Of a DNA stretch of 64,000 nucleotides, positions 1 to 8,691 are shown piece after piece. The stretch spans positions 283,349-347,348 of the forward strand of contig DASXUQ010000017.1 of assembly GCA_036504735.1 (NCBI GenBank). Direction: 5' to 3'. Below the pieces are notes generated by a model. The model was not told where the DNA came from, did not search any database, and was given only the letters and a program-made list of their open reading frames with translations. This stretch comes from a bacterium. GTDB taxonomy: Bacteria > Electryoneota > RPQS01. Made by a program: the position numbers and the translations under genes. The first letter of the stretch is position 1, and each line of letters starts with the position of its first letter.

Positions 1-974
1 ACGGTGCCATCGGCGCCGGTTTCAAGAGCCATGGCGGGCATCAGGCTGCCGTAGTTGTAGAGATTGAAAATGACTTTAGCGCCGGACACGGGCTTGCCGG
101 TTTGGTCGAGCACGGTGACCAGCAGGTCACGCGTCGTGCCGTAAACGGCGGTGGAGTTGATGAGCGTGGAGCGGCCATAGCGGCGGAGTACGGGCTCGGT
201 GCCGCGATAATCGCCGTAAGACGTGCTAACCACCAGCATCGCGCGGGCGGCGGCGTCACTGAACCAGCCTTTGTCGAGCACGGGTTCAGGTTCACAGGCG
301 CCGAAGTAGTGCCATTTGCCGTCGGCCCAGACTTCAGTCCACGCATGATTGTCATCGGTGTGCGCCCAGAAGGGAGTATAGCACTGGCGCGCGGGGATTC
401 CCACCGAGCGCAACGCATCGATGGCGAAGATCATCTCTTCTTCACAGCGGCCAAGGCCGGCACGGATGGTGGTCAGAGGATCCTGATCACGGGAATCGGA
501 GGGCTTGTAGGTGACCTTTTCATGGCACCAGTGATTGACTTCCAGCGCAGCCTGCGTCATGCTCATGTTCTTCAGCCGGGGCTGGAGTTCATAGAGGAAC
601 TGATCGCGCCATCCGGTGACGTAGGGTTCCTGCGAGACGCGGTGGGGGAGCACGAAACTGCGGAACAGATTATCGTCAATCTGCGAGCCCCAGGGAAATT
701 CCCGGCGGGCCTGGCGGGCGAGGCGCACGTTATCGAGCAGCGCCTGCCCATCCATCGCGGCCAGATCGGCCAGCGGCAGATAGGCAATCAGAAAACGCAG
801 ATCAGCCTTTTCTTCAGCAGTGATACCGCTCTCGGGCTGGTCGAGCAGATTGAAGATGAGCGGCCCGCGCGCGCCGGCGCGAATGCGCTGCACATTGAGC
901 AGGGAATCCAGGCCGTCAGTGGCAAAAGCCGCGGCGGCAAGGAGCAGGATACAAAACGCTGTAAGAGTCTTCAT
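1..974 (-). CDS. Transglutaminase-like secreted protein (3' end cut by window edge)
   Basis: The frame opens at an ATG at 974 and runs off the left edge, so about 324 codons are visible and no stop is seen. Residues 1-18 form a signal peptide (MKTLTAFCILLLAAAAFA). The core is a transglutaminase-like fold: the putative nucleophile Cys sits in GLGRCEEE, followed by a region ending in DDNHAWTEVW that carries the catalytic His and an aromatic-rich strand. This layout matches the papain-like transglutaminase superfamily of bacterial secreted proteins. The visible C-terminal part (VLDQTGKPVSGAKVIFNLYNYG) looks like a carboxypeptidase-regulatory-like beta domain. Substrate is unknown: protein cross-linking or peptidase activity are both possible. 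The ribosome-binding site is weak. Family assignment is fairly sure, function is not. Confidence 0.75.
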   Translation of the reverse strand, partial: MKTLTAFCILLLAAAAFATDGLDSLLNVQRIRAGARGPLIFNLLDQPESGITAEEKADLRFLIAYLPLADLAAMDGQALLDNVRLARQARREFPWGSQIDDNLFRSFVLPHRVSQEPYVTGWRDQFLYELQPRLKNMSMTQAALEVNHWCHEKVTYKPSDSRDQDPLTTIRAGLGRCEEEMIFAIDALRSVGIPARQCYTPFWAHTDDNHAWTEVWADGKWHYFGACEPEPVLDKGWFSDAAARAMLVVSTSYGDYRGTEPVLRRYGRSTLINSTAVYGTTRDLLVTVLDQTGKPVSGAKVIFNLYNYGSLMPAMALETGADGT

Positions 975-992
975 AAAAAGTGCCTGTATGAA

Positions 993-1020
993 ACGAGGAA
1001 CGATGAACGAGGAACGATGA
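993..1020. repeat. Two tandem copies of a 14-nt unit
   Basis: The unit ACGAGGAACGATGA is repeated exactly twice, just upstream of the transglutaminase-like gene. It may be a simple duplication and no function is apparent. Confidence 0.7.
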
Positions 1021-1026
1021 CGAGAC

Positions 1027-1089
1027 GGGCACGGCATGGCCTTTGGGCCATCCACATCCACAGGAAGACGGGCACGACATGTCGTGCCC
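1027..1089. repeat. REP-like palindrome pair (copy 1)
   Basis: A first imperfect hairpin block (GGGCACGGCATGGCC followed by GGGCCATCCAC) is followed by a perfect 20-bp palindrome, GGGCACGACATGTCGTGCCC, at 1070-1089 and then CCCTACGGC. The same two blocks in the same order recur at 3353-3413, and the first block recurs at 8589-8616. Confidence 0.8.
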
Positions 1090-1124
1090 CTACGGCAGAT
1101 TCGGATCATGGTTTGTTTGTGGCG

Positions 1125-1199
1125 GCAGACCTCTATTCCCCGGCCCCCCGCCTTCGTCGAGGTCTAAGGACTTTTCCCATAGAATGGAGAAAGGGGAGC
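1125..1199. repeat. GCAGACCTCTAT intergenic repeat (copy 1)
   Basis: This block starts GCAGACCTCTATTCCCCGGC, has an internal AGACCTC/GAGGTCT inverted repeat and ends in a TTTTCCCAT/ATGGAGAAA inverted repeat. A close copy lies at 3592-3668, a shortened one at 8847-8900 and a fragment near 3707. It sits just after the stop of the C1B peptidase gene and may double as a transcription end. Confidence 0.7.
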
Positions 1200-1214
1200 C
1201 GAAGGAAAAGATTG

Positions 1215-2615
1215 TTACCACTGCAGAGAGCGCCACGAGGGATCCCAGACGGGGAGGGGGGTGGGCTTCTGCTGGGTCAGGGCGACGATGTCGGCGGGGA
1301 GATAGCGCTTGGGGACGACGACGTTCAGGACGTACTCATCGAACCACTCATCGGACATGGTGAAGAAACCGCCGTCGCCGCGATCTTTGCCCCAACTGTT
1401 TTCGACACGCCATTTGCGCGGCTTGCCATTGACCACATCGACGCCCACGAGCACCATCGCGTGATTGTTGGAACTGATGCGATAGTCAAGGCGCTCTGCC
1501 TTCGGCAGATCCAGTTTCACGCCGAGAAGTTCTTCATAGTTGTAGAGGCCCTTGATCATCAGACCCTTCTTGCCGCTGACATCCGGTCCCATATCACAGC
1601 CGAACCAGACGCGATTGCTGTCGGTCAGAGCTTTGAGGGCAAGGCTCTTCATCTGATCATTGGGGATGTTGATGAAGGTGATGTCCGATTTGTCGGCCAT
1701 GGAGCGCGTGAGATTGATCGAGTAGTTTTTGCCGTAGGGATGATCGGGATAGTTGCCGAGGCAGACATAGTCGGAAAGATCGACGCCGATGACCTGCTTG
1801 TAGAACTCCTGCGGAGTGTACGTGACGGGATCGCTGACCACGTGGGTGCTGTCATCGGTGGTGCGCCATTCGAACTTTGTGGGCGGCACGCCGTAATTGA
1901 TGACGAGGATGCGGGTGACATCCTTGAGCATGTTCATCTTTTCTTCACGTAAATCGGCAACAGACTTACCCTGCGCGCTCATCTTGCGCAGCGTGGATGC
2001 ATCGCGCACCATCAGCTTGGTAATCAGGCCACTCAGGCGGTCGGTATTGGCGGAACTGTGGGACTCGGACATAAACTGCTTGGGAACCACGCCGTATTTC
2101 TGGACAAGGTTAATGACATAGCCCCAATAGCCGCCGTCGCCCACGGGCTCTTCGAGCATCTTGTCCACTTCGCGGTCCAAGAGATCGCGCTGGCGGGTGT
2201 CGATGATAAATTCGAGGAAGACGTTGGCCTTTTCGAGTTTATCCCAGAAGGCAAGATAGCTCTGGGAGAGTTCGAATTCATCGAGTTTGAATTTTTTGGC
2301 GACGTTCTGGCGCATCAGGTTCAGACCGGCGAACATCCAGCAGCGGCCGGAACTCTCCTGATCGGTCATGCCTTTGGTGGGAAGCTTAAACGAGAAAATG
2401 TCGTCATTGGTCATAAGAACATCGCGGTTCATCACCAGATCGCGCATGTCATTATTGGTGACGGCATTGGTGGCGGCGCGGGTGGCCGCGTCCATTTGCA
2501 CGGACTTGATCAACTCCTGAAGCTGATCCTGAGAAAGGCCAGTGGCCGGCTCCGCGCAAAAGGCCGTGACGGCAAGCAGACCGGCAAACATAAGGGAAAC
2601 GCCAAAACGGAACAT
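1215..2615 (-). CDS. pepC: Secreted C1B cysteine peptidase (bleomycin hydrolase / aminopeptidase C family)
   Basis: A 466-residue papain-fold peptidase of the C1B family, which trims peptides from the N terminus. The catalytic triad is visible: Cys in SSGRCWMFAG near residue 92, His in NHAMVLVGVD near 384 and Asn in VENSWG near 406. The length matches bleomycin hydrolases (about 450). I chose the ATG at 2615 rather than the longer frame because it is preceded by GGAG at good spacing and starts a clean signal peptide (MFRFGVSLMFAGLLAVTAFCAEPA). Family members are usually cytoplasmic hexamers, so an exported form is less usual, though known in Bacteroidota. Nearby upstream is a divergent cupredoxin gene. 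The family call is secure; the gene symbol is by family only. Confidence 0.9.
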   Translation of the reverse strand: MFRFGVSLMFAGLLAVTAFCAEPATGLSQDQLQELIKSVQMDAATRAATNAVTNNDMRDLVMNRDVLMTNDDIFSFKLPTKGMTDQESSGRCWMFAGLNLMRQNVAKKFKLDEFELSQSYLAFWDKLEKANVFLEFIIDTRQRDLLDREVDKMLEEPVGDGGYWGYVINLVQKYGVVPKQFMSESHSSANTDRLSGLITKLMVRDASTLRKMSAQGKSVADLREEKMNMLKDVTRILVINYGVPPTKFEWRTTDDSTHVVSDPVTYTPQEFYKQVIGVDLSDYVCLGNYPDHPYGKNYSINLTRSMADKSDITFINIPNDQMKSLALKALTDSNRVWFGCDMGPDVSGKKGLMIKGLYNYEELLGVKLDLPKAERLDYRISSNNHAMVLVGVDVVNGKPRKWRVENSWGKDRGDGGFFTMSDEWFDEYVLNVVVPKRYLPADIVALTQQKPTPLPVWDPSWRSLQW

Positions 2616-2713
2616 CGGAACTCCAAAACAACTGAAGAAGAACATGCAGGGAATGAAGGCGGGCAAAAGTCCAACTGTATTCATATAATGTATTAAACTC
2701 CTCCCGAATAGTC

Positions 2714-2751
2714 CACTCCGCGCCGCAGACCCCCGGATTCGGGGCGGAGTG
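2714..2751. promoter_or_regulatory. Hairpin in the divergent promoter region
   Basis: CACTCCGC and GCGGAGTG form an 8-bp stem enclosing a second small CCCC/GGGG stem, between the divergent C1B peptidase (start 2615) and cupredoxin (start 2914) genes. AT-rich tracts on both sides (TGTATTAAAC; ATATTAATATAG) are plausible promoter material. A regulatory role is only inferred from position. Confidence 0.35.
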
Positions 2752-2913
2752 CTGTAAGATCAATATTAATATAGTTCAAGCAGGATAATTCGACGGGTAA
2801 TCCGGTGCAGATCAGGTTAGGGGTCCGGGAAGGAACAGAAGTTTGCGACGGCTCCTCTTGGGATGGAGTATAAGAGAGACGGAAGAGGGATTTGCCGAGA
2901 AGGAGAATTCTGT

Positions 2914-3321
2914 ATGAATAGACTACTCAATTCAGCGAAGATCGGGCGCCATTTGGCCATTGGGGTGGGAATTCTGGCTGTGGTGTTGGCGATGAGCTGC
3001 AAGGAGAACAAGTCAAACCCCGCACAGGCACCGGGAGGAGATGGCACACCGCCGGCCAATGAAATCTGGATGCAGAATATGGCGTTCACCCCGGCCAGCC
3101 TGACGGTGAATGCCGGGACAACGGTGAGGTGGGTGAACAAGGACGGCATCACGCACACGGTGACGAGCGGGATTCCGGGTAACCCGGATGGAGCGTTCAA
3201 CAGTGGGAACGTTGCCGCCGGAGACACGTTTCGTTTCACGTTCACCTCGTCGCGGACAACGTACCACTATTTCTGCCAGATACATCCGGTGCAGATGCAG
3301 GGGACGGTGGCGGTGCAGTAG
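2914..3321 (+). CDS. Cupredoxin (plastocyanin-like) lipoprotein
   Basis: A 135-residue small blue-copper-type protein. The ATG at 2914 has AGGAGA upstream. The N terminus is a lipoprotein signal with lipobox VLAMSC, so the mature protein is likely anchored in a membrane through Cys. The cupredoxin fold spans about residues 45-135. The type-1 copper ligands are recognisable: His in GITHTV, then Cys, His and Met in YFCQIHPVQMQG. Such proteins shuttle electrons in the cell envelope. No oxidase or nitrite reductase partner is present in the window, so its partner is unknown. It is monocistronic, divergent from the peptidase gene. Confidence 0.9.
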   Translation: MNRLLNSAKIGRHLAIGVGILAVVLAMSCKENKSNPAQAPGGDGTPPANEIWMQNMAFTPASLTVNAGTTVRWVNKDGITHTVTSGIPGNPDGAFNSGNVAAGDTFRFTFTSSRTTYHYFCQIHPVQMQGTVAVQ

Positions 3322-3352
3322 AAAAGGCTGGAGATACCCTTTGCGAGAAGGT

Positions 3353-3413
3353 GGGCACGGATGGCCCTTCGGCCACCCCGTATCACAGAAGACGGGCACG
3401 ACATGTCGTGCCC
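3353..3413. repeat. REP-like palindrome pair (copy 2)
   Basis: Same order as at 1027-1089: a GGGCACGGATGGCCCTTCGGCC hairpin block followed by the identical 20-bp perfect palindrome at 3394-3413 and CCCCTACGGCAGA. Confidence 0.8.
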
Positions 3414-3442
3414 CTACGGCAGAGGCCATACTCTTGCTCTGA

Positions 3443-3573
3443 CCGGTGTAGGGGAGGGTTAAGGTCTTCCGCAACCCTCCCGTGTTAGCGATTGCAGGAT
3501 GTGGCACGGGCGGGTTGCGCGTGAGGCATCCTCTGATGAGTTGCTTCCTTCTGCTTAACCCGCCCCTACACGG
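3443..3573. repeat. 131-bp MITE-like element (copy A)
   Basis: The ends form near-perfect inverted repeats of about 20 bp (GTGTAGGGGAGGGTTAAG at the left; CTTAACCCGCCCCTACAC at the right). Inside are two further stems: GGGAGGGTT/AACCCTCCC on the left and GGGCGGGTT/AACCCGCCC on the right. A second copy at 8692-8822 differs at only a handful of positions. It carries no coding sequence. Confidence 0.8.
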
Positions 3574-3591
3574 GAATGGGTTTGTGGGCGG

Positions 3592-3668
3592 GCAGACCTC
3601 TATCCTCCCGGCCCCCCGCCTTCGTCGGGTCTAAGGACATTCCCCATGAAATAGGGAAAGGAGGAGCA
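3592..3668. repeat. GCAGACCTCTAT intergenic repeat (copy 2)
   Basis: Close copy of 1125-1199, with the same order of GCAGACCTC, CGGCCCCCCGCCTTCGTCG, GGTCTAAGGAC and a purine-rich tail. Confidence 0.7.
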
Positions 3669-3820
3669 GAAGAGCCATCCTTAGCATCTTCCTTTTTGTT
3701 GCATCGCAGACCTCTATCCCCCGGCTTGTGCGTTACCCCCATCTAACTTCCCCCACCCCCGTCCCGGCCTTCCCCCACCGAAGTAGGGGAAGGGGACCAG
3801 TGCAGAACCCCCTTCTGATT

Positions 3821-3839
3821 CCCCCTTTTTCAAAGGGGG
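3821..3839 (-). terminator. Hairpin after the DUF488 gene
   Basis: CCCCCTTT and AAAGGGGG form an 8-bp stem with a 3-nt loop about 35 bases beyond the stop of the minus-strand DUF488 gene. It lacks a clean T-run, so terminator function is only probable. Confidence 0.45.
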
Positions 3840-3873
3840 AAAAGGGCAGAGTAAGGCGCACGGCCGTGCGCGG

Positions 3874-4386
3874 CTACAGTGCGGGGTAGGTTAGGGTGGT
3901 GCCGTGGGCGTGGGCGAAGGAGGTCAGGAAGTGGAGTTTGTGGCTGGTTTGGCTCATGATGTGCTCGACGGGGATGCCGCGCACCGTCAGCGCATCGGCA
4001 AGCAGGGAACGGTGGCAGCGCCAGGGGAGGGCTTCGGCGCACATGAGTACAATGCGCTCCTGGCCGGCCAAGTTGATCAGCGGCTGGAGAGCGGCTTCGA
4101 ACTTGGGAGTCAGCATGTAATCGGCATAGCCGCGGAAACCGGCGTGCCGCCAGCCCTGGTTAATCGAATCCGGACGCGGTTTGCGCAGGCCGCCGAGCTG
4201 CGGCATGTGGATGTAGGCGATGCTGGCTTCAGCGAGAGGTTCAGGCAGCACGTCCTTGTTGTAGAGGGGATTGTACTCGGAGCGCGGCATGGTGCGCACA
4301 TCCACGAGGCAGGTAATTTCATTCATCCAGAGCATGGGAATGAACTCTTCCAAGCTGCGGTTGGAATGGCCGATGGAAAAAATCAC
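3874..4386 (-). CDS. DUF488 domain-containing protein
   Basis: A 170-residue protein of the DUF488 family, recognised by the N-terminal IFSIGHSNRSLEEF, the central DVRTMPRSEYNP and the hallmark MCAEALPWRCHRSLLADAL near residue 115. The Cys/His-containing end motif is conserved in the family and suggests an enzymatic or metal-binding role that is not established. The start is GTG at 4386 with GAGGG five bases upstream. No signal peptide, so cytoplasmic. It stands alone, with a terminator-like hairpin on each side. Confidence 0.9.
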   Translation of the reverse strand: MIFSIGHSNRSLEEFIPMLWMNEITCLVDVRTMPRSEYNPLYNKDVLPEPLAEASIAYIHMPQLGGLRKPRPDSINQGWRHAGFRGYADYMLTPKFEAALQPLINLAGQERIVLMCAEALPWRCHRSLLADALTVRGIPVEHIMSQTSHKLHFLTSFAHAHGTTLTYPAL

Positions 4387-4411
4387 TTAGTCCCTCGCAT
4401 AGTATAAAAGA

Positions 4412-4437
4412 AGTAGCCGGTGGTAACACCGGCTACT
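4412..4437 (-). terminator. Rho-independent terminator of the LamG lipoprotein gene
   Basis: An 11-bp perfect stem (AGTAGCCGGTG/CACCGGCTACT) with a 4-nt loop is followed on the minus strand by TTCTTTTAT. It lies 25 bases after the stop at 4462. Confidence 0.8.
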
Positions 4438-4461
4438 CTGTTTCTTATCTTTGAATGACGC

Positions 4462-5532
4462 TTACTTTATGTGAGCGCCTGTCGACTTGGTCGCGATGAC
4501 CTGACCGTCGAGGTTTCTGCCGCCTTCTTCAGCCATCGTAACCGCGGCTGGCAAAGCATGGTTGTTGGCAAAGTCATCAATCCAGAAACGCTGGTTGCCG
4601 GTGGCCGTGCCCTTGTCGAACTGCCATTCCTGATAGACCTGATAGTTGCCGTCGAGCACGTTGGGGATGTCGCCATTCCAAACGCGTGTGCCGTCGATAT
4701 AAAAGTCCCAGTGACCGGCGCTGTGGAAGAAGCGAACCGTATGCCACGCGTTGTCCGACAGAAGCGGGAGAGTGGGATTCGTGGCCAAGCGGCGAAGCGT
4801 ATCGGACGTGACCGTATACGCGAGGACGGTGCTGTCCGCGCTGAAGAAAACGCCCACGACGCCCTGCGTCGGATCGTTCGGGTTGCGCTCGATAAAGAAG
4901 CTGGCGTAGCTGGCGTCCGCGCCCGTGCCGTGCCACTGCTCGACCTTAATCTTCGACTCAAGCCAGCCGTCGTGCGGCATCAGGTTGCTGCTAGTCGTGA
5001 CGATGCGGGCGAGACGCTGCGTATCCTGCGGCGACGTAAAGGTAAACAGACCGGCGCCGTTGGTGCCTTCATTTTGATCCCACGTCCACGTCGAATACGT
5101 CGAGCCGCCGTTCAGCTCTTCAAGATTGAAGTTGCTGAGCTGGCTGCTGCTGGAAAAATCCCAGACACCGGGCAGCGTCCAAAGGCTGGTGTATGAGTAA
5201 TCGCTCGTGCCGTTGGCGTTCGAGCCTTTCACGCGGTAATACAACCGGCGGTTGGCCGCATTGGTCGAGTCATTGTAAGAGGTTGTGGATGTCGAGGCCA
5301 AGGCTGCCCATGACGTGCTGTCCGGCGAGCGTTGAATCTGGAATGAATCTGCGCCGGCAGCGCCCCATGTTAGGTTCACCGCACGACGCGATGCCTGAGA
5401 TGCGGTGAAATTAGTCGGGCTGGTGGGAGGATTATTGTTGTTCGTGCTGGTGCTGTCCTTGGAACAGCCGGCGAGAATGGCGACTGCCAGAAGCAAAAGA
5501 AATAGCGAAACCGGGAAAAGGGCTTTCTTCAT
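4462..5532 (-). CDS. Surface lipoprotein with FN3 and LamG-like (concanavalin-fold) domains
   Basis: 356 residues. The ATG at 5532 is preceded by GAGGAC; the longer frame upstream has no supporting signal. The lipobox is LAGC near residue 22, then a low-complexity Asn/Thr/Pro linker. Residues of about 40-125 form a fibronectin type III domain (PTNFTASQASRRAVNLTWG...YYRVKGSNANGTSDYSY). The rest is a beta-sandwich resembling laminin-G/concanavalin lectins or GH16-like folds (SFFIERNPNDPTQGVVGVFF; WHTVRFFHSAGHWDFYIDG). I see no catalytic motif, so a carbohydrate-binding or adhesive role is the likeliest reading. Monocistronic. Confidence 0.75.
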   Translation of the reverse strand: MKKALFPVSLFLLLLAVAILAGCSKDSTSTNNNNPPTSPTNFTASQASRRAVNLTWGAAGADSFQIQRSPDSTSWAALASTSTTSYNDSTNAANRRLYYRVKGSNANGTSDYSYTSLWTLPGVWDFSSSSQLSNFNLEELNGGSTYSTWTWDQNEGTNGAGLFTFTSPQDTQRLARIVTTSSNLMPHDGWLESKIKVEQWHGTGADASYASFFIERNPNDPTQGVVGVFFSADSTVLAYTVTSDTLRRLATNPTLPLLSDNAWHTVRFFHSAGHWDFYIDGTRVWNGDIPNVLDGNYQVYQEWQFDKGTATGNQRFWIDDFANNHALPAAVTMAEEGGRNLDGQVIATKSTGAHIK

Positions 5533-5899
5533 TTTGTCCTCATAAGTTATGTGGATGCAGACACTTGAAGGGTATGTACCGCGAATCAGGAATGCAGGCA
5601 ACACCGAGGTGTGCCGCAAGCACAGATTCGAATGTAGCGGTTTTTATCGTGGAAATCAAATGGAGTCGGCGAGATCTCAGGATGTCCAGATTTGTCTTAC
5701 CCAGACTCATCTGAGACCGCAGTGAATTCAAAAAGTTCCGGCAAAGCCGCTCAAACTATGCCACGCTCAGGATCGGTTAAGAAAGAACAATGCCTTAGCG
5801 GATTGAGAACCGGCCTTGGGCGGGCAGGTCCTCTTCTCAGACAGACATCGCAGGTGCTCACCAACACCCCGGTGTTGGTGAGCAAATCGGAAGGTCTGG
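5533..5899. other. Spacer without a gene
   Basis: No supported coding sequence. It holds the hairpin at 5856-5883 beyond the M6 protease gene and presumably the promoter of the LamG lipoprotein gene in the AT-richer part near 5630-5700. Confidence 0.6.
5856..5883 (-). terminator. Hairpin after the M6 protease gene
   Basis: A perfect 12-bp stem (GCTCACCAACAC/GTGTTGGTGAGC) with a CCCG loop begins 17 bases after the stop codon. There is no T-run, so it may stabilise the mRNA end rather than terminate on its own. Confidence 0.55.
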
Positions 5900-8284
5900 C
5901 TATCGAATCAGCATAGCCTTTTGAACATAGCGTGTTCCATTGGCAGACAGCACAAACAGGTAGATACCGCTGCCACAGGACGGACAAGACCATTGCAGGC
6001 TATGGTGTCCTGGGTTCATTGTACCGTTCAGCGGAGTGTCGATGGCCTGACCGAGAATGTCATAGACGGTGAGCGTGACACGCGCACTGCGCGGGACGTC
6101 AAACGTCATGACCGTAGAAGGATTAAAGGGATTGGGAAAGGCTTGCGACAGGGCAAACTGCGTAGGCATGGCCGAGGGCAGATCGATGACGCCGAGAGTT
6201 GTTCCGGTTCCGCTGAGGGAAAGAAGGCCCATGCCTTCGATGGCGTTGCTGGTGACGCGCAGCGTATCCCGATAGAGCAGGGCACTGTCTGGCGTAAAAC
6301 TGATCCGCACGGGAGTCCAGTGGGCGGGGAGAATGGTTACGGGACCGGAAAAGTCGGAAACGAAAGGCGGATTGATAGAGATAGACGTTACCCGCAGATC
6401 GGCCGTCCCGTTGTTGCGAATGACGACCGTGCGATTGACCGTGCTGTCAACCCTGACCGAACCGAAAGAGATGACGCCCGGCTGAAAGAGAATGTGGGCC
6501 GCTGTAGCCGTGAGGGAACCGCTGACAGGGTCAGGCGACGGAGATCCCTGATTGAATAGGAGGCGGGTGAATTGCAGCGCTCCGGCAGTGCCTTCGGCAA
6601 CATCGGAGTCCACACGGAATGTCAGCGAGAGCAGGGGGCCGGGACCAACGATGGGAGTTGCGCCCGAGGCGACCAGAGAAAGCAATCCTGCGGAGTGCGT
6701 CTCGGTGACGGTCCAGTCGGCGGGGATCAGAGCGCCGGTACGGTCAAAGTAAGGGGCGACAGGGGCGGACATGGAGGAGTCACAGGCTACGGTCAACTCG
6801 ACGGAGGTGATGCTCCAGCCGGTGGTGCTGTCGAGGACCACCGGCACAGACGCGGTATCGCCCGCAGGGGTCTGGGCATCGGGCAACTGCGCGACCAGTA
6901 CATTGCCGGGACCACTGTGTATGGCGAGGTCGGCGGTCATGGTATCGGCGGAGGCGCTGATGTTACGAATGGCAACGCGGGTGAGGTCTCCGGTATAGCG
7001 GCGGCTGCTGGGTAGGGTGCTGCTGGTGAAGGAGGCGCTGTCCCAACTGGGGTAAGGATCACCGGAGTCTCCCTGGCCCTGATTGCGATCCAGTTCGAAC
7101 AGACCGTCGGCTTGCTGAAGAGCCACTTCATAATGGCCACTGCCGGTGTGACCGGGGTACCACGGATTATCATTGCCGTTGGCGGTCTCGTCGATATGAT
7201 AGATGAGCAGACCATTGCCGGGAAGCCGCAAATCATAGCCGCGCTGCTGGCGATTTTCAACAAGAAAGTACTCGTTGGTCTGTGCACTGGTGGGCCAGAG
7301 GCGGTAGATGACCGGGGACGTCTCGATATTGGGAATGGATGCGTTGATCAAATTGCCGGTGACGACGGAGGGACTTACAAAGCCCATGCGGATTCTGCAC
7401 CATGCATCGGGCGCGGCAGGAGAATTGCCGTTGGTGCCGTTCCACGAGCCGCCTGCCATCAGGCTCCATCTGCCAAGTCCGGCGGAATGATACCCCGTAT
7501 CATACAGATCGGGCAGGCCGAAGACGGCATGGCCCATTTCATGAGCAAAGACACCGCACGTCATGTCGTTGGCGCGCTGCCAATACTCGGGTTCCATGGA
7601 ATAGCGCTGGGCAATAACACCGTCCACGTGCTGCGCGGTTGGAGTTGCCCAGGCGTGCGACCAGATGTCCGTATTGTGTCCGGTGAACTCCGCGCCGGGG
7701 CCGGAATGCAGAATGAAGAGCGCATCCACATAGCCGTCGCCATCATTGTCATACTGCGAGAAATCGACGAATGAATCAACGAGCTGGATGCAGTCTTCGG
7801 TGAGGCGCTGGGCGTTCTGCGGATAGGAGCCCTGACCATTCTGATTGTCTACGTAATAGGCATAGGTCTGCGGAGCCCGCTGCCAGCCAAGGGCACTGGG
7901 CATATTGACGGTGACCAGAGAGAGATTGCCGTAGGAGACCTGCTGATAGTAGTTGTCCAGAGTTCCCGTATGATTGCCGTAGATCAGGCTGTCGAAATAG
8001 ACGGGCTGCACCTGAGCGACATGATCGCTGAAATCCACGAGGATGACGAGGATGTTGATATTCTCATCAAGGGCACGGCGCCGGAGCAGATCGATGGTGC
8101 GCACGGGGGATGCGGCGTCCACGCCCGCACTGTGCAGCTCATCGAAGTGCTGTAAATAATAGGGCGCGGCGATCTCCCGGCGTTCGATGCGCGCCAGAAG
8201 GTCCGGATGCGGAGGCATAGCCAAAAGCGAGGACGAGGAGAGCACGAGCAGCAGCGCGCACAGCGAGGCGGCGGAGAATTTCAT
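5900..8284 (-). CDS. Secreted M6-family metalloprotease with T9SS type-A sorting domain
   Basis: 794 residues. A signal peptide covers residues 1-22. The M6 (immune inhibitor A-like) catalytic domain spans roughly 80-430; the zinc site HEMGHAVFGLPDLYD is near 246. Around 460-590 is a cohesin-like beta domain (GNVLVAQLPDAQTPAGDTAS). About 600-690 is an ASPM/SPD-2/HYDIN-type domain (ISFGSVRVDSTVNRTVVIRN). The last 90 residues are a type-A sorting domain (FALSQAFPNPFNPST ... GSGIYLFVLSANG). Export is therefore predicted through the Sec system and then a T9SS, with removal of the tail and release or anchoring at the surface. It probably degrades environmental protein. Monocistronic. Confidence 0.92.
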   Translation of the reverse strand: MKFSAASLCALLLVLSSSSLLAMPPHPDLLARIERREIAAPYYLQHFDELHSAGVDAASPVRTIDLLRRRALDENINILVILVDFSDHVAQVQPVYFDSLIYGNHTGTLDNYYQQVSYGNLSLVTVNMPSALGWQRAPQTYAYYVDNQNGQGSYPQNAQRLTEDCIQLVDSFVDFSQYDNDGDGYVDALFILHSGPGAEFTGHNTDIWSHAWATPTAQHVDGVIAQRYSMEPEYWQRANDMTCGVFAHEMGHAVFGLPDLYDTGYHSAGLGRWSLMAGGSWNGTNGNSPAAPDAWCRIRMGFVSPSVVTGNLINASIPNIETSPVIYRLWPTSAQTNEYFLVENRQQRGYDLRLPGNGLLIYHIDETANGNDNPWYPGHTGSGHYEVALQQADGLFELDRNQGQGDSGDPYPSWDSASFTSSTLPSSRRYTGDLTRVAIRNISASADTMTADLAIHSGPGNVLVAQLPDAQTPAGDTASVPVVLDSTTGWSITSVELTVACDSSMSAPVAPYFDRTGALIPADWTVTETHSAGLLSLVASGATPIVGPGPLLSLTFRVDSDVAEGTAGALQFTRLLFNQGSPSPDPVSGSLTATAAHILFQPGVISFGSVRVDSTVNRTVVIRNNGTADLRVTSISINPPFVSDFSGPVTILPAHWTPVRISFTPDSALLYRDTLRVTSNAIEGMGLLSLSGTGTTLGVIDLPSAMPTQFALSQAFPNPFNPSTVMTFDVPRSARVTLTVYDILGQAIDTPLNGTMNPGHHSLQWSCPSCGSGIYLFVLSANGTRYVQKAMLIR

Positions 8285-8588
8285 AGCGGGGACCCGAAAC
8301 GAAACGGAAAGTTTGCGAGAAGGAGGCCGTCAGAGGTGGGGAGAAGTGCAAGGGAAGCAGCACCATTAAATATACGGCTTTTGGTTGTGCAGATCAAGGA
8401 CAGAGAGACATGAAGAAAAATAAGATGGAGTGAAAAGCCGCGTCAGCTTATATCAATAGGCGATGTATGTTCCTGTTTTTACATGACAGCAAAAGGGACG
8501 GGCGCTTTGGTTAGGGCTTGCTTTGATGATTGCGGAAGGGGCAGGGGGCAAGCATGGCTCTGGGGGCAGAGCCATATCCATAGAAGTC

Positions 8589-8616
8589 GGGCACGGCATG
8601 GCCCTTCGGCCACCCC
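8589..8616. repeat. REP-like block (copy 3, single)
   Basis: GGGCACGGCATGGCCCTTCG followed by GCCACCCC matches the first block of the pairs at 1027 and 3353. The 20-bp palindrome partner is absent here. Confidence 0.65.
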
Positions 8617-8691
8617 CCTGAATCCCACCACAAAAGTGGGGGGAACAAAGAACCCCTATCCCCTACGGCGGAGGCGATACCCTTGCAATTG

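Larger units (their letters stand above)
3322..3873. other. Gene-free spacer built from palindromic repeats
   Basis: No credible gene is present in these 552 bases. The stretch is a mosaic of short repeats: the REP-like pair (3353-3413), the 131-bp element (3443-3573), the GCAGACC block (3592-3668) plus a fragment near 3707, a CCTTCCCCCACC/GGGGAAGG inverted repeat near 3768-3793 and a CCCCCTTT/AAAGGGGG hairpin at 3821-3839. Confidence 0.8.

Noticed and set aside
102-1952. A 616-codon plus-strand open frame at the left edge
   Set aside because: It spans two minus-strand genes with catalytic motifs and the repeat-filled gap between them, and has no likeness to known proteins.
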